Origin: Candidatus Halobonum tyrrellensis G22
GTDB taxonomy: Archaea; Halobacteriota; Halobacteria; Halobacteriales; Haloferacaceae
Direction of reading: 5' to 3'
Length of the DNA: 46,632 bases
NCBI RefSeq assembly: GCF_000495475.1
Contig: NZ_ASGZ01000044.1
Location: forward strand, 1 to 46,632
Shown here: piece after piece, positions 16,432 to 24,935 of the stretch
Numbering within the stretch: position 1 is the first letter of the stretch
Layout of the letters: the number at the start of each line of letters is the position of its first letter
The notes under the pieces: model-generated
The model's input: only the letters and a program-made list of their open reading frames with translations
Told to the model about the DNA's origin: nothing
The model's database searches: none
Position numbers and translations under genes: made by a program

Positions 16432-17211
16432 CTACTCGCTCGTCGAGAGCGACCAGTCGCCGTCGGCCTCGACGTTGAGATACGCGATGTCACCGGGGCG
16501 GGCGGTGGTCGTCGCCTCTTCGACGGTGCCGATTTCGTTGAAGATGATGTCGCCGAAGCCGAACGAGTCAAGCGGCACTGACTGGACGATGAAGTTCTGC
16601 TCGCCATCGTGCGAGCCCTGAAACTGCGTCGCGCCGCCGAACTCGAAGGGACCGAGATACGTCGGTCCCGACCCGGACGCCTCGACGGGGAGTGGCTGTA
16701 TCTCGGGATTCGGGGTTTGCTCGAGTGTGATCTCCCACTCTCCATCCGCTTGGACGTCCATCGTGAACGGTCCCGTGGTAGTGACGTTCGCTACCTTCGA
16801 CCCCTCGACCGAGCCGATGGCGTTCGTGAGGTAGACGTCTTGATAGGACTCGCCCTCCATCGCGATGAGCGTCGTCTGGAAGTTCTGTTCGCCGTCGTGA
16901 GTGTACTCGGCGGTCAGCGGCGCATTGACCAACTGGAACTCGTCGGTCGAACTGGTTCCTTCCCCACTGAACGTCTCGGGGCCGAACGCCTCCGTCGAAG
17001 GGGTAGGCGTCTGGCTCTCCGTCGCCGCCTCGGTGTCCGTCGCCGTCGGCGAATTGGTCGCCGCGGTCGTCTCGCCAGAGGCGGCTGACGTGTCCGCGGC
17101 GTCGCCGTTCGATCCACTGCCGGCCCCGGTGTCGGTCTCCCCCGAACAGCCCGCAAGCCCGGTCGTCAGAAGGGCGCTCCCGGTCAGCGTAATGTAGTCT
17201 CGTCTGTCCAC
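16432..17211 (-). CDS. Tat-exported lipoprotein with a duplicated domain
   Basis: A 259-residue protein from GTG 17211. The N-terminus has R-R-D-Y-I (twin-arginine) and an L-A-G-C lipobox at C22, then a Ser/Thr/Ala-rich linker to about residue 75. Two copies of an approximately 80-residue beta-rich domain follow (about 92-170 and 180-258). Shared positions include HDGEQNF, a D-x-x-x-x-N-x-I-G-x-V-E segment and V-x-A-D-G-D/E-W. It should be an externally anchored protein; ligand unknown. Thr and Asn codons are more frequent and GC lower than in flanking genes. An AT-rich GTTTCATTACAC box 25-36 bp upstream could be the promoter. Confidence 0.82.
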   Translation of the reverse strand: MDRRDYITLTGSALLTTGLAGCSGETDTGAGSGSNGDAADTSAASGETTAATNSPTATDTEAATESQTPTPSTEAFGPETFSGEGTSSTDEFQLVNAPLTAEYTHDGEQNFQTTLIAMEGESYQDVYLTNAIGSVEGSKVANVTTTGPFTMDVQADGEWEITLEQTPNPEIQPLPVEASGSGPTYLGPFEFGGATQFQGSHDGEQNFIVQSVPLDSFGFGDIIFNEIGTVEEATTTARPGDIAYLNVEADGDWSLSTSE

Positions 17212-17352
17212 GATTCTGAATTATTAGACAAGTGTAATGAAACGGGTGGTTTGCATCGAGTAGGTATGGTCGTATCAGAGTACGTGCGTTGACTATCCCT
17301 CAAGAGTGCCCAACTGTTGTGAATGGACGCATGCCGCCCAGTCCTATCCTCT

Positions 17353-17481
17353 CTAACACTCGCGCATATCGACGTACGCGGGCGAACGCGGCTCGAACCG
17401 CGGACGCTCGGTCTCGAACGTCTCGGGGACGGCCGCGTCGAGGCTGGCCGGGTCGGGGTCGTCGGAAGCGGATCCACTCAC
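17353..17481 (-). CDS. Small acidic ORF, possibly a fragment
   Basis: A 42-codon frame from GTG 17481, starting 6 bp after the acetyltransferase stop on the same strand. Its product is acidic and Pro-rich with the segments SASDDPDPASLDAAVPETF and PAYVDMREC. Third positions are GC-rich, as in real genes of this genome. No family is recognised. It could be a small protein co-transcribed with the acetyltransferase or the 5' remnant of a truncated gene. The remaining 17212-17352 is AT-richer promoter-like DNA of the lipoprotein gene. Confidence 0.3.
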   Translation of the reverse strand: MSGSASDDPDPASLDAAVPETFETERPRFEPRSPAYVDMREC

Positions 17482-17487
17482 GGCGCG

Positions 17488-18126
17488 TCATTCCCCGTCG
17501 GGGAGGTCCGCGACGAACCGCACCTCGGGGTCGGGGTCCGAGGCGTCGTACTCCGCCCGCGAGACGGAGAAGCGCACCATGTCCCGCGGGTCGTCGTCGT
17601 CGGAGACGACCCAGTTGCGGAGCCGACCCTCCCGGCGGCCGCCCAGTCGGTCGACGTACTTCTCGATGGCGCGCAGGCTCCGGTCGTTGTCCGGGAGCGC
17701 GCCGACCGACAGGAGTTCGAGGTCGAGTCGGTCGAACGCGAGGCTCGCGAGCGCGAGCGCCCGTTCGCCCGAGTAGCCCCGCCCCCAGAACGGCTTGCGG
17801 AGCCAGACCCCGAGCGTGCCGGTCCGCTTCTCCCAGTCGACGTGGAGGCCGGCGTTGCCGGCGTACTCGCCCGCACCGTCCTCGCCCTCGCGGGGGAAGA
17901 CGGCGTACGTCGCCGCCTCCCGGTCCTCCCACGACTCGCGGAACCGCTCGGTGACGTCGTGGCTCTCCTTCGGGTGTTCGTGCGGCCGCCACTGGAGGAA
18001 CCGGGTCTCCTCGCCGACCGTGTCGCTCCGCCGCCGGCCGGCGCCGTCGTACATCGCGAGCGCGTCGACGGCGGCGTCGTGGCGGTCCAGCCGGAGCCGC
18101 TCGGTCTCGATGCGTTCGGGGAACAC
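17488..18126 (-). CDS. GNAT acetyltransferase, RimJ/RimL-like
   Basis: A 212-residue protein chosen to start at GTG 18126, giving M-F-P-E-R-I-E-T-E-R-L-R-L, the classic RimJ/RimL opening. The family body is clear: GNAGLHVDWEKRTGTLGVWL, then KPFWGRGYSGERALAL as the acetyl-CoA loop, and NDRSLRAIEKYVDRLGG near the end. RimJ/RimL-type enzymes acetylate protein N-termini or small amines; substrate not known. Earlier codons in the frame are Arg/Gly-rich and not part of the fold. Confidence 0.87.
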   Translation of the reverse strand: MFPERIETERLRLDRHDAAVDALAMYDGAGRRRSDTVGEETRFLQWRPHEHPKESHDVTERFRESWEDREAATYAVFPREGEDGAGEYAGNAGLHVDWEKRTGTLGVWLRKPFWGRGYSGERALALASLAFDRLDLELLSVGALPDNDRSLRAIEKYVDRLGGRREGRLRNWVVSDDDDPRDMVRFSVSRAEYDASDPDPEVRFVADLPDGE

Positions 18127-18299
18127 GGCCGAGCGTCGGACCGGCGCACGAAAGCGCTGCCCCGGGTGTGACACGTCGTGGCACGCCAGAGGAAGGCGCG
18201 TCCGCCGACCCCCGCCGCCCCCGCGTCGGGTGTCTCTGTGCCCCGACCGCACAGCCGCGACCGGGTTTAAGTACGACCGGGCGCTACTGGCGGGTGAAG

Positions 18300-18560
18300 A
18301 TGGCAGACCTCGTCCTCTACGAACTGGCCGGCTGCCCGTACTGTGCGAAAGTCAAGGACAAACTCTCCGAACTCGACTTGGAGTACGAGTCGGTGATGGT
18401 CGAAGGCGACAAGAGCCAACGCGACGAAGTCGAGGAGGTCAGCGGTCAGCGCGGCGTCCCCGTCCTCGTCGACGAGGAGCACGGCGTCGACGGCATGGCC
18501 GAGAGCGACGACATCGTCGACTACCTCGACGAGACGTACGGCTCGGGCGCGGCGGCGTAA
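18300..18560 (+). CDS. Glutaredoxin family protein
   Basis: An 86-residue glutaredoxin with the classic C12-P-Y-C15 active site (LAGCPYCAKVKDKL), cis-proline motif RGVPVLVD near residue 54 and the GMAESDDIVDYLDE C-terminal helix. It should reduce disulfides or mixed thiols; haloarchaea use gamma-glutamylcysteine rather than glutathione. It is cytoplasmic. The gene stands alone, divergent from the acetyltransferase. A TTTAAG element at about 18266-18271, some 30 bp upstream, is a plausible TATA box for a nearly leaderless transcript. Confidence 0.92.
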   Translation: MADLVLYELAGCPYCAKVKDKLSELDLEYESVMVEGDKSQRDEVEEVSGQRGVPVLVDEEHGVDGMAESDDIVDYLDETYGSGAAA

Positions 18561-18726
18561 GCCCCGGCCCGCGCGACGCGGACCCGGTTCTCACTTCTCT
18601 CGACCCGCGAGCCGCGGCCGTCGGAGTGGGTCGGCACGGAGTCGGGGCCGGCGCCGAGGCTGGTGACCGGAGGAACTGAACTGCAAAACCGCGGCGGGGG
18701 AGCGTCGGCGGGTCCGCGCGACGCGC

Positions 18727-19710
18727 CTACGCCTCCTGCGGCTCCTCCGAGCGGTCGCGGATGAGGTCGCGGATGCGCTCGGGGTCGTCCTCGTCGTCCA
18801 CCTCGCCGTACGAGACGATGGCGGTGCCGTCGACGGACTCGTCGCGGGGCTTGGAGTCGTCGTCGGTGAAGTACACCGCGCGGGTGCGCGTCACCCGGCC
18901 GATGGACGCCATCAGCCGCGCGCGCTTGCGCGCCGTCTCGGTGAACGTCGAGTGACCCGACAGCAGGGTGAACTCGACGGGCGCGCGGTCGGCCTCCTCG
19001 CTGACGGCGGTGAACGGCGCGCGCTCGGTCGGGTGGACGACGAACCCGGCGCGTGCGAGCACCGCGTGGACGTGTTCGTCGTCCGGGTCGGCCGCGGGCG
19101 CCTCGGGCGTCGGGTCGGCGTCGCGAACCTCGGGCGCACCCTCGAACACGTCGACCGGGCCGGAGAACGGCCGGTCGAACAGGTCCTCGAGTTTCACGGC
19201 CACCTCGACGGAGGCGTTCATCCCGTCCTCGTACTTGGCGACGGTGCGCCGGGAGACGCCGAGTTCCTCCGCGAGGCGGCCGAGGCTCCACCCGCGTTCG
19301 CTCCGCTCCTCGTGGACGAGCGAGCCGTCGATGTTGACGTACAGCCCTCCGGGCGCGGCGTAGATGAGCGGCGGAACCCCCTCGACCAGCAGGTCGAACA
19401 GCGTGTCGGGGTGGATGGCCGGGACGCCGTGTCTGAAGTAGACCACGCCCGGTTTGAGGTCCTCGTCGCGCGTCCGCAGGCCGACGACGAGCGGCGTCGC
19501 CGAGAGGTACCGGCCCAGCCGGCGCATCTCCGCGCCGGTCGGTCCGTCGAAGGCGTCGACGTTCCCGAGCACCTTCACCAACAGCAGGTCCTCGCCGCGG
19601 CGGGCGGCGAGGTCGAAGCTCTTCGGGCGGACCGCACACCGCTCGCTGACGAGGAACTCCGCGTCCTCCAGCATGGCGGTCACGTTCCCGAGCAACGCCT
19701 CCCGTGACAT
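18727..19710 (-). CDS. Putative HTH-type transcriptional regulator (COG1395)
   Basis: A 327-residue archaeal regulator. The first 130 residues form a restriction-endonuclease-like or Rossmann-like domain ([21 protein letters not shown]). An XRE-type HTH follows at about 138-165 ([22 protein letters not shown]). The C-terminal third ([19 protein letters not shown]) repeats the style of the N-domain. This is the conserved archaeal family listed as a putative HTH-type transcriptional regulatory protein; its targets are unknown. It is divergent from tiaS with about 150 bp between starts. Confidence 0.88.
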   Translation of the reverse strand: MSREALLGNVTAMLEDAEFLVSERCAVRPKSFDLAARRGEDLLLVKVLGNVDAFDGPTGAEMRRLGRYLSATPLVVGLRTRDEDLKPGVVYFRHGVPAIHPDTLFDLLVEGVPPLIYAAPGGLYVNIDGSLVHEERSERGWSLGRLAEELGVSRRTVAKYEDGMNASVEVAVKLEDLFDRPFSGPVDVFEGAPEVRDADPTPEAPAADPDDEHVHAVLARAGFVVHPTERAPFTAVSEEADRAPVEFTLLSGHSTFTETARKRARLMASIGRVTRTRAVYFTDDDSKPRDESVDGTAIVSYGEVDDEDDPERIRDLIRDRSEEPQEA

Positions 19711-19734
19711 ACCATAACGTAAGCGCCCGCAGAC

Positions 19735-19743
19735 GTATATGGG
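19735..19743 (-). promoter_or_regulatory. TATA-like promoter of the COG1395 regulator
   Basis: GTATATGGG lies 25-33 bp before the ATG at 19710, the normal spacing for a leaderless haloarchaeal transcript. Confidence 0.45.
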
Positions 19744-19864
19744 TTCCGCCGGCTTGCAGACTCACCTCGCCGCCGTCACGCCGTTCGATTCCGAACCGGC
19801 CGGTAGAACTATACGGGAAACCCGACGCGAAAGCCACATTTCGGCGGGCCGCCTCCGGGCGGGC

Positions 19865-21250
19865 GTGACGGTCATCGGTCTCGACGACACCGACTCGCGG
19901 ACGCGGGGGATGTGCAGTACCTACCTCGCGTCGCTGGTCGCGGCGGCCGTCGCCGACGCCGGCGGGGCGGTGACCCGTCGACTGCTCGTCAGGCTCAACC
20001 CCGCCGTCGAGCACAAGACCCGGGGGAACGCCGCGCTCGCGCTCCACACGGACCTCGACGCCGCGCGCGCGTTCGACCTCGCGGCGGACCTGATAGCGCG
20101 GTACGCGGAGGTCGACGACCCCCGGACCAGCCCCGGGTTGGTCGTCGCCGACTGCGCGCCGGAGGCGGTGCCGCCGGCGGTCGGAGCGTTCGCCCGGACC
20201 GCGGTCCGCGGCTTCCACACGCTCGACGACGCGCTGTCGCTCGCGGCCGACGCGGGGTTCGAGACGCGCGGGTGGGGCGCGGAGACCGCCGGGGGCCGCC
20301 CGGGTCGGGGACGGATCGGCGCGCTCGCGGCGACGGGCGCGTGGGCGGCGTTCGGCGGCGAGGCGGGCGACTGGACGTACGAGCGGATCAGCTACCGCGA
20401 GTTCGACCGGTGCGGCACGCCCCGGGAGGTGGACCTCGACTCGCTGTTCGCGGCCGCCGACGCGGGCTACCCCGCGGCGTGGGACACCGTCGACCGCGCG
20501 ACGGGCGAGGCGGTCTGCGTCCCGAACGCGCCCGGCCCCATCCTCCACGGGATCCGGGGCGACGACCCCGAGGCGGTGACCGCCGTCGCCGACGCCGTCG
20601 CGTCGGAACCCGTCGAGCGGACCGCGCTGTTCGTGACGAACCAGGGGACCGACGCCCACCTCCGCGACGGGGCACTCGGGAGCGTGCGGGCGGGCCGGGC
20701 GTACCGCGTGACCGGCGAGGTGGTCGACCCGCCGGAGACGCGCCGCGGCGGACACGTCTTCCTCGCGGTGGGCGACGGCGACGCGCGCCTGGAGTGCGTC
20801 GCGTTCGCGCCGACCGGCCGCTTCCGCGACCGGGTGCGCGCGCTCCGGGCCGGCGACCGCGTGACCGTCTGCGGGGAGGTGGGGCGACGGGACGCGAGCG
20901 GGAGCGAGGACGGCGACGAGAGTGAGGACGGGGACGCGAGCGACGAACGCGCGGAGCGTGAGGGCGCGACGGGCGCGCTCAAACTGGAGAAGTTCGCGGT
21001 CCGCTCGCTGGAGCGCACCGAGCGGGTCGTCCCGTCGTGCCCCGACTGCGGGCGGTCGATGGAGTCGGCGGGCCGGGGGCAGGGCTACCGGTGTCGCGAC
21101 TGCGGGACGAGCGCCGACGGCAAGGTCGACCGGCCGGTCGAGCGGGACCTCGAACTCGGCTGGTACGAGGTGCCGCCGTCGGCGCGGCGGCACGTCGCCA
21201 AGCCGCTGGTGCGCGGCGGGTTCGACGCGCCGACCCACCCCGAGCGCTGA
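19865..21250 (+). CDS. tiaS: tRNA(Ile2) 2-agmatinylcytidine synthetase TiaS
   Basis: A 461-residue enzyme that attaches agmatine to C34 of tRNA(Ile2), letting the CAU anticodon read AUA. The start VTVIGLDDTDSRTRGMCS is the kinase-like domain motif of the family, and GTG 19865 is chosen to place it at the N-terminus. The FLD-like middle region (RGWGAETAGGRPGRGRIGALA) and GPILHGIRGDD are typical. An OB-fold segment (YRVTGEVVDPPETRRGGHVF) follows, interrupted by a 25-residue acidic loop (about 347-372). A C-terminal zinc ribbon has C-P-D-C and C-R-D-C pairs. AUA decoding is essential, so this should be an essential gene. Confidence 0.93.
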   Translation: MTVIGLDDTDSRTRGMCSTYLASLVAAAVADAGGAVTRRLLVRLNPAVEHKTRGNAALALHTDLDAARAFDLAADLIARYAEVDDPRTSPGLVVADCAPEAVPPAVGAFARTAVRGFHTLDDALSLAADAGFETRGWGAETAGGRPGRGRIGALAATGAWAAFGGEAGDWTYERISYREFDRCGTPREVDLDSLFAAADAGYPAAWDTVDRATGEAVCVPNAPGPILHGIRGDDPEAVTAVADAVASEPVERTALFVTNQGTDAHLRDGALGSVRAGRAYRVTGEVVDPPETRRGGHVFLAVGDGDARLECVAFAPTGRFRDRVRALRAGDRVTVCGEVGRRDASGSEDGDESEDGDASDERAEREGATGALKLEKFAVRSLERTERVVPSCPDCGRSMESAGRGQGYRCRDCGTSADGKVDRPVERDLELGWYEVPPSARRHVAKPLVRGGFDAPTHPER

Positions 21251-21259
21251 GCGACCGAC

Positions 21260-22351
21260 TCAGGTCTTGAGTCCGCTGCCCGTGAGCGGCACCACCACGT
21301 CCGCGTCGGCGCCGAGCACCCCGCGCTCGCGGTACGCGCGGAGCGCGGCGGGTGCGACCGCACAGGTGGGCTCGGTGTAAAAGCCCGCCGCGTGGAGGGC
21401 CGCGAGTTCGCGTTCGACGCTCGCGGCGTCGAGCGCGATGGCGTCGCCGCCCGTCTCGGCTATCGCGTCGAGTATCTCCTCGCGGCGGACGGGCTCGGCG
21501 ATCCGAATCCCGTCGGCGGCGTCGTTGTCGCCCGCGGCCGCCTCCTCGCCGCGGAGTTCCGCGACGACGGGGGCGTACCCGGCGGCCTGCGCGCCGAGCA
21601 GCCGCGGGGTCGAGTCGGTCCAGCCCGCCGCCTCCAACGCGGAGAACCCCCGGTAGGCGCCGAGGAAGAGCGTGCCGTGACCGAGCGGGAGCACCACCGC
21701 GTCCGGCACGTCCCAGTCGCGTTGGAGCGCGGTCTCGTAGGCGAACGTCGCCGTGCCCGCGAGGAACGCCGGGTTCCACGCGTGGCTGGCGTACCAGCCC
21801 TCGCCCGCCTCTACGGCGTCGACGCACGCGTCCGTCGTCGCCTGCCGCGGTCCCTCGATACGGACGGGCGTCGCGCCCGCCCGTCGGATCGCGCGGAGCT
21901 TCGACGCCTTCGCGGACGCGGGGACGTATATCTCGGCGTCGATTCCCGCCCGCGCGGCGTACGTCGCTATCGCGGCGCCCGCGTTGCCCGACGAGTCCTC
22001 GACCAACGTGTCGACGCCCAGCGCGGCCGCCCGCGAGACGGTCGTGGTCGCGCCGCGGTCCTTGAACGACCCCGTGGGGAAGACGTACTCCAGTTTGAAC
22101 GACGCGTCCCACCCCTCGGCTCGGACGAGCGGCGTCGTCCCCTCGCCGAGCGTCGCCAGCGGGTCCTCCGGGAGGAACCCGTCGAACGACCACAGCCCCG
22201 CCCGGGTGTCGAACGCCGCGGGGTCGGGCGCGGGGCCGTCGGGGAGCGGCGTCTCGGCGTAGTCGAGGGGGTGACCACACTCACAACGCCACCGGTCGGC
22301 GTACGTGCGGTCGCAGTCGGGACAGCGGAGCGACGGCGGGCTCTCGTTCAT
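21260..22351 (-). CDS. thrC: Threonine synthase
   Basis: A 363-residue PLP enzyme of fold type II. An N-terminal zinc-ribbon-like piece (C10-P-D-C13, C23-E-C25-G) is usual in archaeal threonine synthases. The PLP lysine is K97 in PTGSFKDRG; the phosphate loop is DSSGNAGAA and the C-terminal GSGLKT is typical. The reaction is O-phosphohomoserine to threonine. Paralogues of this fold act on other substrates, so the exact role is inferred. Convergent with tiaS, with only 9 bp between stops. Confidence 0.87.
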   Translation of the reverse strand: MNESPPSLRCPDCDRTYADRWRCECGHPLDYAETPLPDGPAPDPAAFDTRAGLWSFDGFLPEDPLATLGEGTTPLVRAEGWDASFKLEYVFPTGSFKDRGATTTVSRAAALGVDTLVEDSSGNAGAAIATYAARAGIDAEIYVPASAKASKLRAIRRAGATPVRIEGPRQATTDACVDAVEAGEGWYASHAWNPAFLAGTATFAYETALQRDWDVPDAVVLPLGHGTLFLGAYRGFSALEAAGWTDSTPRLLGAQAAGYAPVVAELRGEEAAAGDNDAADGIRIAEPVRREEILDAIAETGGDAIALDAASVERELAALHAAGFYTEPTCAVAPAALRAYRERGVLGADADVVVPLTGSGLKT

Positions 22352-22439
22352 ACGCGGGGAGGCGGGTCGGACGGACCAGTAGGTGACGGTTCCGGCGGAC
22401 GGAGAACGGGAGGGGCGGAGCGACGAGGCCCGTCCGAAT

Positions 22440-22582
22440 GCAGGCCACTGGCAGTTCTACCGCGAGCGAGGGAGTGAACGGAGTGAGCGACCGAGCGAGC
22501 GGTTTTTTGATCATGAACGGGTTTTGGCGGGGGTCGACGAGTGAGCGCGCCGGAGGCGCGCGAACGAGGAGGCCCCCGCTAA
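22440..22582. repeat. Degenerate GAGCGA-type repeat and large imperfect hairpin
   Basis: Between thrC and the desuccinylase-like gene. 22461-22501 is a run of GAGCGA/GAGTGA-like pentamers and hexamers. 22527-22551 and 22555-22579 form an inverted repeat with 18 of 25 positions paired around a 3-base loop; the inner seven pairs (GCGCGCC/GGCGCGC) are perfect. A T6 run lies at 22503-22508. Sequences of this style recur between genes in haloarchaea; function unknown. Confidence 0.5.
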
Positions 22583-22594
22583 AAGCGGTTCGTG

Positions 22595-23554
22595 CTAGAA
22601 GGAATCCACGTCCGTCCCGACCGAGCAGACGTACTCGCCGGTCGCGACCTGCGGGAGCCGGCGGGTCCGCCAGAAGATGCCGTCGTTGTCGGCGGTGACG
22701 CGGCCCTTCAACTGCCCGAACGGGTCGGTGACGGTGAACAGCGCGTCGCCGGCGCCCACCCGCTCGCCCAACTCGCGTTCGAACGTGACCAGCCCGCCCG
22801 CGGGCGAGCCGTACTGGTCGAACCCCGACGCGCGCGTCTGGAGTTCGGTCTCGACGCTGCCGTCGAGGAAGCCGTAGTAGCGGAGCACGCGGAACATCCC
22901 CTCGACGCCGAGCGAGACGCTGTCGTCGTCCCAGCCGACGCAGCCGCCGAGTTCGGGGTCGATGGTGGGGATGCCGTTGTCCGGGCCGGCGCGCGCGAGT
23001 TGGCCGTCGGGTCCCTTCTGGTCTAAGACGTAGCCGAGCCCGAACGCCTTCGCGAGTTCGAGACACTCGCGGTGGAGCGAGTGGCGCGGACCGCACCGCA
23101 CCCGGACCTCGTTTATCATCCGGGAGGTCGACCCCTGGTGGAGGTCGACCACGAGGTCGGCGCGCTTGGCGGCGTCGAACGTGGCGGCGGCGACCCGCTC
23201 GGAGGAGGTGCCGTTGGCGTCGCCGGGGTACGCCCGGTTCATCTTCGTGTCGTCGATGGGGTTGCGGTGTTGGGCGGCGTGGAACGCGTGGAGGTTGACG
23301 ACCCCGACGATCAGCAGTTCGCCCGCGACCTCGTCGGGGTCGAGTTGCGGGACGAGTCGGTTGAGCACGCCGAGTCCGTTGAGTTCGTCGCCGTCGCTGA
23401 CGGCCTGGACGTACAGCGTCTTGCCGTCGGTCGCGCCGTTGAGGACGGCGACCGGGAGTCCGACCGTCGTGCCGTCGCGCATCTCGCCGACCTCCAGCCG
23501 ACCGGTGTCGAACTCGCCGGGGGCCGCACTCGCGGTCCCGAGCGTCGTCGTCAT
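22595..23554 (-). CDS. Succinylglutamate desuccinylase/aspartoacylase family protein
   Basis: A 319-residue carboxypeptidase-fold protein starting at ATG 23554. The family region VVNLHAFHAAQHRNPIDD followed by KMNRAYPGD (about 85-112) and the D-L-H139-Q-G zinc ligand are clear. The first metal motif, normally H-G-D-E, reads D54-G-D-E57 here, so one zinc His is replaced by Asp. The C-terminal third (from about 240) is a beta-barrel-like domain ending near ATGEYVCSVG. Such enzymes remove acyl groups from amino acids; substrate unknown. The open frame extends upstream but only through Arg/Gly-rich sequence. Confidence 0.85.
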   Translation of the reverse strand: MTTTLGTASAAPGEFDTGRLEVGEMRDGTTVGLPVAVLNGATDGKTLYVQAVSDGDELNGLGVLNRLVPQLDPDEVAGELLIVGVVNLHAFHAAQHRNPIDDTKMNRAYPGDANGTSSERVAAATFDAAKRADLVVDLHQGSTSRMINEVRVRCGPRHSLHRECLELAKAFGLGYVLDQKGPDGQLARAGPDNGIPTIDPELGGCVGWDDDSVSLGVEGMFRVLRYYGFLDGSVETELQTRASGFDQYGSPAGGLVTFERELGERVGAGDALFTVTDPFGQLKGRVTADNDGIFWRTRRLPQVATGEYVCSVGTDVDSF

Positions 23555-23736
23555 TATCACGGCGTTAGTGTCGGTCGACTTGAGGGGTTCGGTCCGGATC
23601 GGCCGACCCGGCGACCGCCCGCCGACTCGGACCCCGCCGCCGGTCACGCGCCGGCACCCGTCGGTCGTCGTGGCCCCTCGGCTGCCCGTCCCGGGCCGCC
23701 CGTGGATTCAAAGCCCGCGCGGGCGAGTCGACGGGT

Positions 23737-24849
23737 ATGGTCACACCCGACATCGGCGTCGACATCGACGACCGCGAGGCACGGCTCGACGACTACCTCG
23801 CGGAGACGGGGAACGAGGCGGTCTGGTTCGGCCGGCCCGCGGGGTTCGCGTGGCTGACCGGCGGGTCGAACTGGGTCGACGCGGCCGCCGACGTCGGCGA
23901 CGCCGCGGTCGGCTACGCGGGCGACGGCGACTGGACGGTCGTCACGAACAACATCGAGGCCGAGCGGATCGCCGCCGAGGAACTCCCGGCGGGGCTGTCG
24001 ATGTCGGTCGCCGCCGACGACTGGTACGACGCCGGTCTCGCCGAGTCGGTCGCCGCGCGGTCGCCGACGCCCGCGGCCGCCGACTTCGACGTTCCCGGGC
24101 TCGGCGGGCTGAACCCGACGCCGCTCCGCCTCCGACTGGCCGACAGCGACGTCGAGCGCTACCGCGCGCTCGGGACCGAGGCGGCGGTCGCCCTGGAGTC
24201 GGTGTGTCGGGAGCTCGAACCCGGCGACACCGAACACGAGGTGGCGGCCGCGGTCCGGATCGCCCTCGCCTCCCGGAACATCGACGCGCCGGTCGTCCTC
24301 GTCGGCGGGAGCGAACGCGCACAGGAGTACCGTCACCCGACGCCGACCGACGCGCCGCTGGGCGACTACGCGCTCGTCGTCCTGACCGCGCGGCGGGCGG
24401 GGCTCCACGCCAGCCTCACCCGGACCGTCGCGTTCGACCCGCCCGGGTGGCTCGCGGAGCGGCACGCCGCCGCCCAGCGGGTCGAGACGCGCGCGCTCGC
24501 GGCCACGCGGTCGGTCGCCCGCGAGGGCGGGACGGCGGGCGAGGTGTTCGACGAGATACGCGAGGCGTACGCCGACGAGGGGTACGAGGGCGAGTGGCGC
24601 CACCACCACCAGGGCGGCGCGACGGGGTACGCCGGCCGGGAGTGGTTCGCCGAACCCGGCCACGACGGACCCGTGGCGGCCGACGCCGCCTACGCGTGGA
24701 ACCCGACGGTCCAGGGGGCGAAGAGCGAGGACACCGCGGTCGTCCGCGACGAGGAGGTGGAGGTGCTCACGTCGACCGGCGAGTGGCCGACCGACGAGGT
24801 GACGGCGGGCGGGCTGACGCTCGACCGGCCGGCGGTGTACCGGCCGTAG
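23737..24849 (+). CDS. M24 (creatinase/aminopeptidase-fold) family protein
   Basis: A 370-residue protein with a creatinase-like N-domain (to about 130) and a pita-bread C-domain. The motifs align to M24 enzymes, but three of five metal ligands look replaced: the first Asp is about T217, the second is S226 ([10 protein letters not shown]), and the first Glu is N322 ([10 protein letters not shown]). The His site (HHHQGG, 289-294) and final Glu E331 (KSEDT) remain. HHQGG with AWNP is, to my knowledge, a recurring pattern in a prokaryotic M24 subgroup, so this may be a subfamily trait. Proline-peptidase or creatinase-like activity should not be assumed. Confidence 0.83.
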   Translation: MVTPDIGVDIDDREARLDDYLAETGNEAVWFGRPAGFAWLTGGSNWVDAAADVGDAAVGYAGDGDWTVVTNNIEAERIAAEELPAGLSMSVAADDWYDAGLAESVAARSPTPAAADFDVPGLGGLNPTPLRLRLADSDVERYRALGTEAAVALESVCRELEPGDTEHEVAAAVRIALASRNIDAPVVLVGGSERAQEYRHPTPTDAPLGDYALVVLTARRAGLHASLTRTVAFDPPGWLAERHAAAQRVETRALAATRSVAREGGTAGEVFDEIREAYADEGYEGEWRHHHQGGATGYAGREWFAEPGHDGPVAADAAYAWNPTVQGAKSEDTAVVRDEEVEVLTSTGEWPTDEVTAGGLTLDRPAVYRP

Positions 24850-24935
24850 GTCGGGCGCCGCGACCGCCGGCCGTGTACACGCCCGCCGCCCGACGGAGGG
24901 CAACTTTCATTGTCCGGTGCGGATTCGACTGGGAC

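Noticed and set aside
22501-22580. Rho-independent terminator between thrC and the desuccinylase gene
   Set aside because: The T6 run is on the wrong side and strand for the stem to act as terminator of the minus-strand gene.
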